A stretch of 64,000 nt of DNA. Origin: Gonocerus acuteangulatus (Eukaryota > Arthropoda > Insecta > Hemiptera > Coreidae). Positions 1 to 11,840 of the stretch are shown here, piece after piece. Position numbers and translations under genes: made by a program. The notes under the pieces were generated by a model that ran no database searches, had not been told where the DNA came from, and saw nothing but the letters and a program-made list of their open reading frames with translations. Numbering within the stretch: position 1 is the first letter of the stretch; every line of letters begins with the position of its first letter. The stretch spans positions 110,804,467 through 110,868,466 of the forward strand of contig OX328125.1 in the NCBI GenBank assembly GCA_946811695.1. Direction: 5' to 3'.

Positions 1-3000
1 TTCACTGTTATAAATAGCTAGTATCATGGATATGTCTGCGGACGACATCCTGACACACACCATCCCGACTCACTAGTTCACTGTTATAAATAGCTAGTAT
101 CATGGATATGTCTGCGGACGACATTCTGACACACACCATCCCGACTGACTAGTTCGCTGTTATAATTAGCTAGTATCATGGATATGTCTGCAGACGACAT
201 CCTGACACACACCTTCCCGACTGACTAGTTCGCTGTTATAATTAGCTAGTATCGTGGATATGTCTGCGGACGACATCCTGACACACACCATCCCGACTCA
301 CTAGTTCACTGTTATAAATAGCTAGTATCGTGGATATGTCTGCGGACGACATCCTGACATACACCATCCCGACTGACTAGTTCACTGTTATAAATAGCTA
401 GTATCGTGGATATGTCTGCAGACGACATCCTGACATACACCATCCCGACTGACTAGTTCACTGTTATAAATAGCTAGTATCATGGATATGTCTGCGGACG
501 ACATCCTGACATACACCATCCCGACTGACTAGTTCACTGTTATAAATAGCTAGTATCATGGATATGTCTGCGGACGACATCCTGACATACACCATCCCGA
601 CTGACTAGTTCGCTGTTATAATTAGCTAGTATCATGGATATGTCTGCGGACGACATCCTGACATACACCATCCCGACTGACTAGTTCGCTGTTATAAATA
701 GCTAGTATCATGGATATGTCTGCGGACGACATCCTGACATACACCATCCCGACTGACTAGTTCGCTGTTATAAATAGCTAGTATCATGGATATGTCTGCG
801 GACGACATCCTGACACACACCATCCCGACTGACTAGTTCGCTGTTATAATTAGCTAGTATCATGGATATGTCTGCGGACGACATCCTGACATACACCATC
901 CCGACTCACTAGTTCACTGTTATAAATAGCTAGTATCATGGATATGTCTGCGGACGTCATCCTGACATACACCATCCCGACTCACTAGTTCACTGTTATA
1001 AATAGCTAGTATCATGGATATGTCTGCGGACGACATCCTGACACACACCATCCCGACTGACTAGTTCGCTGTTATAATTAGCTAGTATCATGGATATGTC
1101 TGCAGACGACATCCTGACACACACCATCCCGACTGACTAGTTCGTTGTTATAATTAGCTAGTATCGTGGATATGTCTGCGGACGACATCCTGACACACAC
1201 CATCCCGACTCACTAGTTCGCTGTTATAAATAGCTAGTATCATGGATATGTCTGCGGACGACATCCTGACATACACCATCCCGACTGACTAGTTCGCTGT
1301 TATAATTAGCTAGTATCATGGATATGTCTGCAGACGACATCCTGACACACACCATCCCGACTGACTAGTTCGCTGTTATAATTAGCTAGTATCATGGATA
1401 TGTCTGCAGACGACATCCTGACACACACCATCCCGACTGACTAGTTCGCTGTTATAATTAGCTAGTATCATGGATATGTCTGCGGACGACATCCTGACAT
1501 ACACCATCCCGACTGACTAGTTCGCTGTTATAATTAGCTAGTATCATGGATATGTCTGCAGACGACATCCTGACACACACCATCCCGACTGACTAGTTCA
1601 CTGTTATAAATAGCTAGTATCATGGATTTGTCTGCGGACGACATCCTGACATACACCATCCCGACTCACTAGTTCACTGTTATAAATAGCTAGTATCATG
1701 GATATGTCTGCGGACGACATCCTGACATACATCATCCCGACTCACTAGTTCACTGTTATAAATAGCTAGTATCATGGATTTGTCTGCGGACGACATCCTG
1801 ACATACACCATCCCGACTCACTAGTTCACTGTTATAAATAGCTAGTATCATGGATATGTCTGCGGACGACATCCTGACATACACCATCCCGACTCACTAG
1901 TTCACTGTTATAAATAGCTAGTATCATGGATATGTCTGCGGACGACATCCTGACATACACCATCCCGACTGACTAGTTCACTGTTATAAATAGCTAGTAT
2001 CATGGATATGTCTGCGGACGACATCCTGACATACACCATCCCGACTGACTAGTTCACTGTTATAAATAGCTAGTATCATGGATATGTCTGCGGACGACAT
2101 CCTGACATACACCATCCCGAATCACTAGTTCACTGTTATAAATAGCTAGTATCATGGATATGTCCGCGGACGACATCCTGACATACATCATCCCGACTCA
2201 CTAGTTCACTGTTATAATTAGCTAGTATCATGGATATGTCTGCAGACGACATCCTGACACACACCATCCCGACTGACTAGTTCACTGTTATAAATAGCTA
2301 GTATCATGGATTTGTCTGCGGACGACATTCTGACATACACCATCCCGACTCACTAGTTCACTGTTATAAATAGCTAGTATCATGGATATGTCTGCGGACG
2401 ACATCCTGACATACACCATCCCGACTGACTAGTTCACTGTTATAAATAGCTAGTATCATGGATATGTCTGCGGACGACATCCTGACATACACCATCCCGA
2501 CTGACTAGTTCGCTGTTATAAATAGCTAGTATCATGGATATGTCCGCGGACGACATCCTGACACACATCATCCCGACTGACTAGTTCACTGTTATAAATA
2601 GCTAGTATCATGGATATGTCTGCGGACGACATCCTGACATACACCATCCCGACTGACTAGTTCACTGTTATAAATAGCTAGTATCATGGATATGTCTGCA
2701 GACGACATCCTGACACACACCATCCCGACTGACTAGTTCACTGTTATAAATAGCTAGTATCGTGGATATGTCTGCGGACGACATCCTGACACACACCATC
2801 CCGACTGACTAGTTCGCTGTTATAATTAGCTAGTATCATGGATATGTCTGCAGACGACATCCTGACACACACCATCCCGACTGACTAGTTCGCTGTTATA
2901 ATTAGCTAGTATCGTGGATATGTCTGCGGACGACATCCTGACACACACCATCCCGACTGACTAGTTCACTGTTATAAATAGCTAGTATCATGGATATGTC

Positions 3001-4104
3001 TGCAGACGACATCCTGACACACACCATCCCGACTGACTAGTTCGCTGTTATAAATAGCTAGTATCATGGATATGTCTGCGGACGACATCCTGACATACAC
3101 CATCCCGACTGACTAGTTCACTGTTATAAATAGCTAGTATCATGGATATGTCTGCAGACGACATCCTGACACACATCATCCCGACTGACTAGTTCACTGT
3201 TATAAATAGCTAGTATCATGGATATGTCTGCGGACGACATCCTGACATACATCATCCCGACTGACTAGTTCACTGTTATAAATAGCTAGTATCATGGATA
3301 TGTCTGCAGACGACATCCTGACATACACCATCCCGACTGACTAGTTCACTGTTATAAATAGCTAGTATCATGGATATGTCTGCGGACGACATCCTGACAT
3401 ACACCATCCCGACTGACTAGTTCACTGTTATAAATAGCTAGTATCATGGATATGTCTGCGGACGACATCCTGACATACACCATCCCGACTCACTAGTTCA
3501 CTGTTATAAATAGCTAGTATCATGGATATGTCCGCGGACGACATCCTGACACACATCATCCCGACTGACTAGTTCACTGTTATAAATAGCTAGTATCATG
3601 GATTTGTCTGCGGACGACATTCTGACATACACCATCCCGACTGACTAGTTCACTGTTATAAATAGCTAGTATCATGGATATGTCTGCGGACGACATCCTG
3701 ACATACACCATCCCGACTCACTAGTTCACTGTTATAAATAGCTAGTATCATGGATATGTCCGCGGACGACATCCTGACATACACCATCCCGACTCACTAG
3801 TTCACTGTTATAAATAGCTAGTATCATGGATATGTCTGCGGACGACATCCTGACACACATCATCCCGACTGACTAGTTCACTGTTATAAATAGCTAGTAT
3901 CATGGATATGTCTGCGGACGACATCCTGACACACATCATCCCGACTGACTAGTTCACTGTTATAAATAGCTAGTATCATGGATATGTCTGCGGACGACAT
4001 CCTGACATACACCATCCCGACTCACTAGTTCACTGTTATAAATAGCTAGTATCATGGATATGTCTGCGGACGACATCCTGACACACACCATCCCGTCTCA
4101 CTAG
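1..4104. repeat. 76-bp satellite array, 54 units
   Basis: Units of exactly 76 bp repeat from base 1 to the CTAG at 4101-4104 (54 x 76 = 4104); I saw no insertion or deletion between units. The array is probably longer, because the window begins inside it. Units differ only at a few recurrent sites: TTCAC/TTCGC, ATAAATA/ATAATTA, ATCATGG/ATCGTGG, TGCGGA/TGCAGA/CGCGGA, CACACC/CATACC and GACTCAC/GACTGAC. TTCGC and ATAATTA usually occur together and are commonest in the first 1.6 kb. Each unit has an ATGTC...GACAT inverted repeat around a short palindrome (GTCYGCRGAC) and an ACTAG...CTAGT inverted repeat spanning the unit joint. No coding potential. The uniform length suggests recent homogenisation. 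Confidence 0.98.
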
Positions 4105-4928
4105 TTCCTCTATAAAACCCTGTAACTAACTCCACTGATTTAATCTACAATGATTTTAACTCATAACCTATGAAAATTTGACGGTTTCGATAGTACGGTA
4201 ACCACTTTGGTTAGTAGCAACGGAACCCTCGTGTACAATCGTCCGGACATTGCCGAACCGTTACAGTTTTAGCGTCTTACTAGGCCATAGCTAAGACATA
4301 TCTTTGTCAGAATGGACTAGGTAGGTGACACCAGCACTGTTTACTCCCCTTATGAGATGTATAGTTTTTCTCGCGTGGAATGATAGACGAAGAATCTTTT
4401 CCTAGCGAGTTTTGCAAGAAAGACCTCCGATCTACTAATTTCCATCTCCTGGTACTTCAATTAATTTTTTTTTCTTGTCATAATTCAACCTCCCAATTAT
4501 CCAAGCCCCTCCAAGACCAATCCCTTCTCCCAATGATTGATTCATTGAATAGCTGAGATTTAGGCGGATTGAACCCTCCCCCCTCCCCCCAGCAATCTAA
4601 GAGATGAATCTCAATCCACTAATGATCTTCATTAACCCCTCAAGGACTTCAATCACTAATAAGGGCTGATAGATCTCCAAATCCATAGATATTTCACAGC
4701 ACCTTATCACGACAGATAATCACTATTAATAAATATCAGCTATATTTAATTAGGTAATTAACTTTACTAGATCCATTCGTCAAAACAGAACAAGGCTTAA
4801 CACTAATCCTTCATGACATATAGTTCACCAAAATACCCCCCTTCAAATATACATATCTTTGTAGAAGTATTACTCCGAAACATGTCACTATCATCCATGA
4901 TTGTGCGCGGACAGATATACTCCCACAC
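4105..4928. other. non-coding flank of the satellite
   Basis: AT-rich, apparently single-copy sequence within this window. No convincing reading frame; a short open stretch at 4813-5028 shows no domain and runs into the mariner terminal repeat. Confidence 0.5.
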
Positions 4929-5465
4929 ACAGGCTGTACCGTATGAAATGCCAGTTTTCTTTACTTTGCGATTTAATCCTTTCCCTTTTTTCTTTCATTA
5001 TTTACAAACATCATTGTTATTCGTATAGAATTAAAGTTCTTTTATTCCTGTTATTTAATCAGTAACTTGCGTACTGTGTTGTGAGAACGATCCTCTGAGA
5101 AAAAAATAAAACTTAAATTATGACTTCAACGGAAATCCGTATTATTTTTCGTTATGAATTTAAGCTCGGTCATAGCGCTGCTGAGGCGTGTATGAACATT
5201 AACACGGCGTTCGGGGAGGGAACGGTGAATGAACGAACTGTTTACCGGTGGTTTTCCAGGTTTCGAAGTGGAAATGTTCACCTTGACAACGAGGAGCGAG
5301 AAAGGCCAGAAACCAAGTTTGACAATGACCACCTGAAACAAAGGGTTGAAGCTTGTCCTTCAAAAAGCACTAGGGGATATGCCAAAGAACTCGGAGTAGG
5401 AGCCAAGACAGTTTCAAGAAATTTGAAGGAAATCCAAAACTGACATTTCAAACGGCACAGCCTGA
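4929..5465 (+). mobile_element. internally deleted mariner element, copy 1
   Basis: The element is bounded by inverted ends CAGGCTGTACCG (left) and CGGCACAGCCTGA (right), with TA after the right end. It carries only the first ~107 codons of a mariner-type transposase (5120-5443) and then runs straight into the right terminal repeat, so the whole DDE catalytic domain is missing. The copy at 29392-29937 has the same structure, which marks this as a short deletion-derivative family and not a one-off deletion. The left TA target base pair looks mutated. Confidence 0.85.
5120..5443 (+). CDS. truncated mariner transposase, DNA-binding part only
   Basis: A 107-residue reading frame starting at an ATG. 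It has the N-terminal helix-turn-helix of the Mos1/SETMAR type: IRIIFRYEFKLGHSAAEA near residues 7-24, then NERTVYRWFSRFRSGN near 37-52. A short linker and a second helix-turn-helix-like segment follow (RGYAKELGVGAKTVSRNLKE, near residues 85-104). In full mariner transposases (about 340 residues) this part binds the terminal inverted repeats, and the DDD catalytic domain comes after it. Here the frame stops just where the right inverted repeat begins. The frame is uninterrupted, so it could in principle give a TIR-binding peptide with no catalytic activity; whether it is expressed cannot be seen from the sequence. Confidence 0.75.
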   Translation: MTSTEIRIIFRYEFKLGHSAAEACMNINTAFGEGTVNERTVYRWFSRFRSGNVHLDNEERERPETKFDNDHLKQRVEACPSKSTRGYAKELGVGAKTVSRNLKEIQN

Positions 5466-6302
5466 TACAGGGTGATTTAGGTCTATGCGGCCAAACTCTA
5501 GGAGGCGATTCTAGACTTAATTTCCGGCAAAAAATTATACATAAAGTATAGACTGATTCCAAAGGGAAAAGCAGCATTTTTTGTTTTTTTTAAACGTATA
5601 CATATTTTTTATTAAATAAGAATGGAGTGATCAAAAAACGTTACAGATAAATCAATTATTATTGAGCCTTGATAAAAAAGACAAAATTCCCTTTAAGAAA
5701 CAGTAATTTATTTCACTAAACCTATTGATAAAAGATACTTTCTGGGCGTCTGTTTTTCTCGATGAATCAGAGGTTTCTCGCGAATTGTTTCCTCAGCCTC
5801 CTAACGGACTACAGATTCACTACTTACAGGAAAACTTATTCATTTAGTAAGCATTAAATATATGCAAATACAGTGGAAGTTTATTAAGGCAAAGGTTGAA
5901 CGATTGATTCCGTTTTGTCAAAAAAGGTATTTTTGTGTTTGTCTCAAATATGTCATGTTTTTCAGTAGACATTCAAAAATATGTTAAGATGGTTAAATAA
6001 TTGTAATCCAAAATTTAGACATACAAAAAAAAAAGAAAAAAAAAAAGAGGATAAATGTTAATCCTTTGTTCGGCCGCAGTATTTTGTGGTCGCAATTCGC
6101 ATACTTGGTCTCATGTTATTCCTTATGCCGTGTGAGAATCAAACAGTCAGTATCAGCTCCAAGTTAACGAGTGGTGCGAAATTTCGGACCAATATCTTCT
6201 TCAGCCAATCCTGATTCCCGACAGGTTTGATTCAACTGCATTTTTTATCTTCTTACAACACGGTCGGTCGATTTATTGCATTGGAAGAGGTTCCACTTCC
6301 GC

Positions 6303-7688
6303 AAAGGATAGATTCGTGGTTCCTGATGGATTGCTGACGTGCAGCTGTGCTGTAAGACATTAGACAGTGGATTCATTTACTGTCCACGTTGACAAAAGGA
6401 TAGATTCGTGGTTCCTGATGGATTGCTGACGTGCAGCTGTGCTGTAAGGCATTAGACAGTGGATTCATTTACTGTCCACGTTGACAAAAGGATAGATTCG
6501 TGGTTCCTGATGGATTGCTGACGTGCAGCTGTGCTGTAAGACATTAGACAGTGGATTCATTTACTGTCCACGTTGACAAAAGGATAGATTCGTGGTTCCT
6601 GATGGATTGCTGACGTGCAGCTGTGTTGTAAGACATTAGACAGTGGATTCATTTACTGTCCACGTTGACAAAAGGATAGATTCGTGGATCCTGATGGATT
6701 GCTGACGTGCAGCTGTGTTGTAAGACATTAGGCAGTGGATTCATTTACTGTCCACGTTGACAAAAGGATAGATTCGTGGTTCCTGATGGATTGCTGACGT
6801 GCAGCTGTGCTGTAAGACATTAGGCAGTGGATTCATTAACTGTCCACGTTGACAAAAGGATAGATTCGTGGTTCCTGATGGATTGCTGACGTGCAGCTGT
6901 GCTATAAGACATTAGACAGTGGATTCATTTATTGTCCACGTTGACAAAAGGATAGATTCGTGGTTCCTGATGGATTGCTGACGTGCAGCTGTGCTGTAAG
7001 ACATTAGGCAGTGGATTCATTTACTGTCCACGTTGACAAAAGGATAGATTCGTGGTTCCTGATGGATTGCTGACGTGCAGCTGTGCTGTAAGACATTAGA
7101 CAGTGGATTCATTTACTGTCCACGTTGACAAAAGGATAGATTCGTGGTTCCTGATGGATTGCTGACGTGCAGCTGTGCTGTAAGACATTAGGTAGTGGAT
7201 TCATTTTCTGTCCACGTTGACAAAAGGATAGATTCGTGGTTCCTGATGGATTGCTGACGTGCAGCTGTGCTGTAAGACATTAGACAGTGGATTCATTTAC
7301 TGTCCACGTTGACAAAAGGATAGATTCGTGGTTCCTGATGGATTGCTGACGTGCAGCTGTGCTGTAAGACATTAGGCAGTGGATTCATTTACTGTCCACG
7401 TTGACAAAAGGATAGATTCGTGGTTCCTGATGGATTGCTGACGTGCAGCTGTGCTGTAAGACATTAGGCAGTGGATTCATTTACTGTCCACGTTGACAAA
7501 AGTATAGATTCGTGGTTCCTGATGGATTGCTGACGTGCAGCTGTGCTGTAAGACATTAGGCAGTGGATTTATTTACTGTCCACGTTGACAAAAGGATAGA
7601 TTCGTGGTTCCTGATGGATTGCTGACGTGCAGCTGTGCTGTAAGACATTAGGCAGTGGATTCATTTACTGTCCACCTTGACAAAAGAC
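6303..7688. repeat. 92-bp tandem repeat, about 15 units
   Basis: The AAAGGATAGATTCG landmark recurs every 92 bp from 6303 to the partial unit at 7682-7688. Each unit contains GACAGT...ACTGTC (written GGCAGT in some units, which still allows a G-T pair) and an overlapping GTGGA...TCCAC pair, two mutually exclusive hairpins. Units are almost identical. Lies within the long-TIR element. Confidence 0.95.
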
Positions 7689-7844
7689 CAATTGAAATTT
7701 TGTCTAATTTATATTTTTTATTATATTAGCAATTTTTTGCGTACTCTAAAGAGTATATCTGTTATTTTCAGGGACCAGGGGAATTCCTCTACCGTGACAA
7801 CACCTACTGTTAGTGAGTCCATGGCCACTGATGTCGAAGCCTGC

Positions 7845-8389
7845 GATGGTCTTAGTCTAGCCCACTACTGGAGGTCCGCCAGAAATTGGTTGGACACGAG
7901 TGGTGGACTTGATCTTCAGAATGCACCACGCCCTTTGAGTTCTTTGCTTGGGGACTCATTAAAGATTTGGTGTACAGGGAGCCCATTGGCACAAGGGAGT
8001 ACCTCATCCATCTCATCAGATGGGCCTGGCAACAGATTACAGGAGAGCAATGCACAAATGCCATCCAGTCTGTCAATGTACGATGTGATGCCTGTATTGC
8101 TGCAAGGGAGTACCTCATCCATCTCATCAGATGGGCCTGGGAACAGATTACAGCAGAGCAATGCACAAATGCCATCCAGTCTGTCAATGTACGATGTGAT
8201 GCCTGTATTGCTGCAAGGGAGTACCTCATCCATCTCATCAGATGGGCCTGGGAACAGATTACAGCAGAGCAATGCAGAAATGCCATCCAGTCTGTCAATG
8301 TACGATGTGATGCCTGTATTGCTGCAAGGGGCCAAACCTTTAAACAGGTTTTAGGAATTATTACAAGAAGAAATTCTTATTTTTTATAA
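7845..8389 (+). pseudogene. DDE transposase C-terminal relic with a triplicated segment
   Basis: Two frames together resemble the catalytic C-terminal half of arthropod IS630/Tc1-mariner-like (DDE_3-type) transposases. In one frame (about 7845-7905) DG..LAHYWRSARNWLDT corresponds to the DG..AHY..VR.WL region around the second catalytic Asp. After a frameshift near 7906-7925, TPFEFFAWGLIKDLVYR corresponds to the TPLDFFLWG.IK..VY region, where the usual acidic residue is Glu (FEFF). Then comes REYLIHLIRWAW..I....C..AIQSV..RCDACIAA, and finally RGQTFKQVL and a stop at 8387-8389. The 37-codon segment from REYL to CIAA is present three times (111-bp units, about 7999-8331). Because 111 is divisible by three, several other frames also stay open, which explains spurious ORFs here. 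Upstream transposase sequence has been replaced by or lost to the 92-bp array. Confidence 0.65.
7999..8331 (+). repeat. 111-bp coding minisatellite, 3 units
   Basis: Three near-identical 111-bp units (landmark GGGAGTACCTCATCC) within the transposase relic. The length preserves the reading frame. Confidence 0.93.
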
Positions 8390-9449
8390 TCATGTATGCG
8401 TCCAGTGTCAAATGTTAAACTGTTTTAAGAATTGAAAATTTTATTTTAATTTTCTTTTTTTTTGTTTTGTGTTTTATGACTTTCCTTTGAAGAAGAGTAC
8501 CCATTATTTTTATATTTAGAAAATTATTTTTGTACTATAATGATATTACAGGAGTGAATTGCACTACATATATTGTCGGGAATGCTCTTATATTTTAATT
8601 ATATGTCATGTTCAAAAAGTTTTTAAATTCGTTCTGAAACTAATATGGCTAATATAATTGTTTTACATAGATTATACTGCTATAATAATAATTATGGTGA
8701 TATGAGCTTAGTCCATTACGGCATATTATTTAAATCTATATGTAATCAATGCATCTGAGTTCAAGCTATAGAATATATACAGAAATAATTATTTTTTATT
8801 TTATTTTGTTATTTAAAAAAAAAAATATTTGTTTTTTTTTGTTCTTTTATTTATTTATTTTTTATTTATTTTTATATTTTTTTTTTATTGTTTTTTTTTC
8901 AGGCTATATTTCTGTACATAATTTTGATTTTATGTGAAACTTTAGTACATTGTCCACCATGGAGGTGTTATCTGCAAGTGCTTCAGATATATCTTGGAAT
9001 TTTATTATTTTCTAGGGCGTCTTCGTATAAAATAATGAAATTCCAAAAGATATATCTGAATATATTCGAATAATTACTTTTGATTACTATTTATTGCTTC
9101 CGGACTGGGCAATGGATACCCACAGTTTGGCCAATAACAAGTCAGATATCCATAATATCTTCACGCAAGGTATTTGAAAGTTACAAAACTACATTTTATG
9201 TTACTTGACAAAAGGGAGTTAATCGTTCAACCTTTCCCTCAGTATACTTCATTTGTATACACTAGATGCTTACTAAATGTATAAGTATTCCTGTAAGTAG
9301 TAAATCTGTAGTCTGTCAGGGGGCCGAGAAAACCTCGCTGGTAACCTCTGATTCATCAAGGAAAACAGAAGTGCGTTATTGGACGTCCAGAAAGTATCTT
9401 CTCAGTTTTAAAGGTCCATAAAAAATATTTTCTATTTAAAAGCAGAATT

Positions 9450-9662
9450 AGTTTGATCCATTCCTCAGGCCTTAATAAGTCCTTTATTCCTGTAACCTAA
9501 AGTATAAAATAATTGGCATAGGCATTATTTAATAAGAGGGTTATTTTTATTGTAACACTTACTTTATTCCTTCTAGATATTGAAAATGTGCTGAAGGCCA
9601 AAACTTTGCAAAATGAATATATAAATAAAGGACTTATTAAGGTCTGAGGAATGGATCAAACC
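9450..9662. mobile_element. MITE with 37-bp inverted ends
   Basis: The arm 9450-9486 (AGTTTGATCCATTCC...) is the inverted complement of 9626-9662 with about two mismatches. The ~140-bp centre is AT-rich and non-coding. No clear target duplication was identified, so the superfamily is open. Confidence 0.75.
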
Positions 9663-10354
9663 AATTGTGTTTTTAAATTAGACTGACCTCAGAATTCCTT
9701 CCTTCTTTTCTTTTGGGGGGGGGGAAGGATAATTTTTTAAATAAAAAAAAAAATTTATATTGTAATAACGTATTAGTTACCTAAAACTATTAAAGGTTCT
9801 AAATCGTTAGTATTCCATACCCCGGAAATGACCCCCCCCCCCCCCCCCCCCCCCGAAATTTTGCCAGCCACCCCCTGAAATTATTTTCTATATACGCCCA
9901 TGAATTAAATCACTGCTTTCGTAAAGGAAACGTCGTCTATTTTATGATTGCATAGTTAGAATTGTATTATATTCAACAGTTTGTGCGCAATCTTGCCTTA
10001 TTCAATAGAAAATATGTCTATGTTAGGAAATATATATATATATGAAATTTTTCAAAAATTCCTTCATGAGTGCAACCTCAATTGTAGTTTCACTTTAGGT
10101 ATTATAATTTTGAATTTGAGGACGTAGTTACCCTCGACGTTTGTTCCTAGCGAGGCATTGCCTGTTGTAGCTTCCTTCGTAAATATTTTTCTTATATTGA
10201 TTTTACTTCTACATGAAATCCTGCGTGGGATAATCTTGACCTAGTGACCCGTGAAATCACCAAATTACAATCCTACAGCTGATAATGTGGGAACCAATCA
10301 CCGTCAAGGATACTGTCACTCTAAATTCCTAGTTTTCCAAAGGCCCTTGAATAA
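9663..10354. other. AT-rich spacer with poly-G/poly-C tracts
   Basis: Contains G-run 9715-9724, a long C-run about 9832-9854 and a (TA)n of ~14 bp at 10028. At 10043-10090 there is a fragment matching the family-A element tail (AAATTTTTCAAAAATTCC then TCATGAGT and CAACCTCAAT). No gene seen. Confidence 0.6.
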
Positions 10355-10419
10355 AATATTTCTCAGGCGGAAGGTCAATAAAAGAGAATCAACTAATTTA
10401 ATTCATTTTATTTGTACTT

Positions 10420-10459
10420 GCTCTACATGTTTCACGCCTCAGGTGCCTCTTCAGGAGCC
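10420..10459 (-). ncRNA. hammerhead ribozyme motif
   Basis: On the minus strand: stem I GGCUC, CUGAAGA, a stem II with one A-C mismatch, GAAAC, AUGUA, then GAGC pairing with GCUC. Stem III is the self-complementary ACAUGU, so a dimeric fold is expected. Predicted cleavage follows GUA. Confidence 0.65.
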
Positions 10460-10497
10460 AAAACACTCGATGAAAAGACTGAAATCAAATATTTAAT

Positions 10498-10534
<37 letters not shown>

Positions 10535-10552
10535 TTTATTTTTATTTTATTT

Positions 10553-10721
10553 TTTTACGGCGCATCTACATCTAGGTCATTAGCGCCGACATCCAGGGTG
10601 CAGCGAGTAATTTTACCAGCAAGCCGTGTGGTGATAAAATTCCTGCCGGAGGTTGGGAATCGCACCCTCCATCTCCCGCTTATGAATCCAAGGCGCTAGC
10701 CATTAGACCACGGGAGACCCC
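10553..10721 (-). mobile_element. tRNA-derived SINE, family I
   Basis: The minus strand reads GGTCTCCCGTGGTCTAATGG (A-box region), a GGGATTC..B-box-like segment, CCTCCGGCAGGAAT, a body ending GATGTAGATGCGCCG, and an A-rich tail (T-run at 10532-10552 on plus). It is nearly full length and matches the copy at 57512-57689. Confidence 0.85.
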
Positions 10722-10991
10722 CTTTAATTAGTATATTTCTTAATTTGCTAAACAAAATTTAATTAACTTTTATCTGGTGACAAAATATGAAAAAAATTAC
10801 TTTATTATAATGGACTTAACGTTTTCTGGATGATCGATTTTTGGAATCTATCGATTTTACACAGCTGATCGACGCTATAAGTAGACAATATTAACCTCAT
10901 ATTGGATTTGGCAATTGTACAGGAAGGTTTGCCTTAATACTGTAGGTTTGCCTACAATTAGGCTGTAAGTTTTAGTTTATAGAGTTTTTTA

Positions 10992-11030
10992 TCTCCTGAA
11001 GAGACACCAGACGTGTGAAACATGTAGAGC
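10992..11030 (+). ncRNA. hammerhead ribozyme motif
   Basis: CUC-CUGAAGA, stem II ACAC/GUGU, GAAAC, AUGUA, GAG. Stem I is reduced to about 3 bp. Stem III is the palindrome ACAUGU. Mirror partner of the motif at 10420-10459. Confidence 0.65.
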
Positions 11031-11682
11031 AAGTTCAAATAAAATGAATATTCCGCCTGAAAAATATTGGATTGAAGAAGATTGGGTCTCTATAAAATAT
11101 AAACATAAAGGCCTTTCTTGTAAGTTTTATAATCCTATTTTTAACCAGATACATCTTCAATTAATTTCAAAATTTGCTGTTGGAACCTGGCTGTCAATGG
11201 CCAGATGCATCTTCAGAACTAAAAATCGAACTGAACATCATGTAGAATTCCTGCATCACAAATTCTTATTCTAAAAGCAACTACAGACTGCGCTTGCTAG
11301 TCATTGGGCGAAAATGACTTATGTATTAACTCGCATATTAGGCAAAAATATTGATTTTTTTTTTTATTGTACTGAAATATAAAATTATGATTATCAATTG
11401 TAAATAAGTTGCTAACAATTTCCAATTTCCTTTTTCATTGGCAAAAGTTTTCAGGGACTTAGCCTGAATTTCAAGTGATGAAAAATTGCGTCGTAATATT
11501 ATTCGATCAATTCCTACAAAGAACCAAGTACAAGCAAAATTAGGGACAGAGAAACCATAAACAGACGCAGAAACATTAACTCCGTCAGGTTTATGTACAC
11601 ATAGCACAAAGCATCATATTGGAAGACTGGCAAAAAGAATTGACTAAATCTGAAAACAAGTTGAAACAAATAAAAAATCTTA

Positions 11683-11840
11683 ACACTCCGTGCCAAGGGT
11701 CGTGGGTTCGATTCCCGCTAGGGGTGGTGGCTTTTCTTTAGAAAAAAATAAAAGGCATCAGTCCTAGCCTAGCTAGAAAAGGGTGGTGACCTATAAATAA
11801 ACCCGTCGTTAAATTCTTAGTTAATTATAATGAATAAAAT
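11683..11840 (+). mobile_element. tRNA-derived SINE, family III, 5'-truncated
   Basis: Starts within the tRNA-like head (CTTAACACTCCGTGCC), has the B box GGGTTCGATTCCC and GGGGTGGTGGCTTTTC. The body includes GGCATCAGTCCTAGCC and GGGTGGTGACCTATA. Same family as 27373-27580 and 43852-44060. Confidence 0.8.

Larger units (their letters stand above)
5732..9401. mobile_element. DNA transposon relic with ~190-bp terminal inverted repeats
   Basis: The segment 5732-5920 recurs inverted at 9204-9401 with many point differences. Shared landmarks are AAGATACTTTCTGG, GATGAATCAGAGGTT, the ACTACAGATT..ACTACTTACAGGAA stretch and AAAGGTTGAACGATT. Between the arms lie a 92-bp tandem array (6303-7688), a decayed DDE transposase with a triplicated 111-bp segment (about 7845-8389), and low-complexity T-rich DNA (8740-8900). 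I infer one inactive cut-and-paste transposon. Its superfamily is uncertain, but the transposase resembles the IS630/Tc1-mariner-like group with DDE_3-type domains that is common in arthropods. Confidence 0.7.
10355..11070. mobile_element. Penelope-like remnant with inverted hammerhead ends
   Basis: The ends are inverted copies: TATTTCTCAGGCGGAAGG at the left and CCGCCTGAAAAATATTGG at the right. Just inside each lies a hammerhead motif pointing outward (10420-10459 on minus, 10992-11030 on plus). The AGGCGGAAGGTCAATAAAA stretch also occurs at the ends of the Penelope-like units at 20721-25901 and 59693-60345. No RT or endonuclease coding is left. A family-I SINE (10553-10721) and a (TA)n tract lie inside. 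Confidence 0.6.

Noticed and set aside
1..4104. CRISPR-like array or hammerhead satellite
   Set aside because: Units are contiguous with no unique spacers, and no CUGANGA/GAAA pair occurs in the 76-bp unit.
7677..8354. 225-codon open frame with Ser/Met-rich 37-residue repeats
   Set aside because: Out of frame with the transposase-like reading over most of its length; it stays open only because the 111-bp unit is divisible by three. Antisense frames here are open for the same reason.
9832..9854. Poly-C tract as a quadruplex/i-motif regulatory element
   Set aside because: A single homopolymer in spacer DNA with no neighbouring gene; nothing supports a role.
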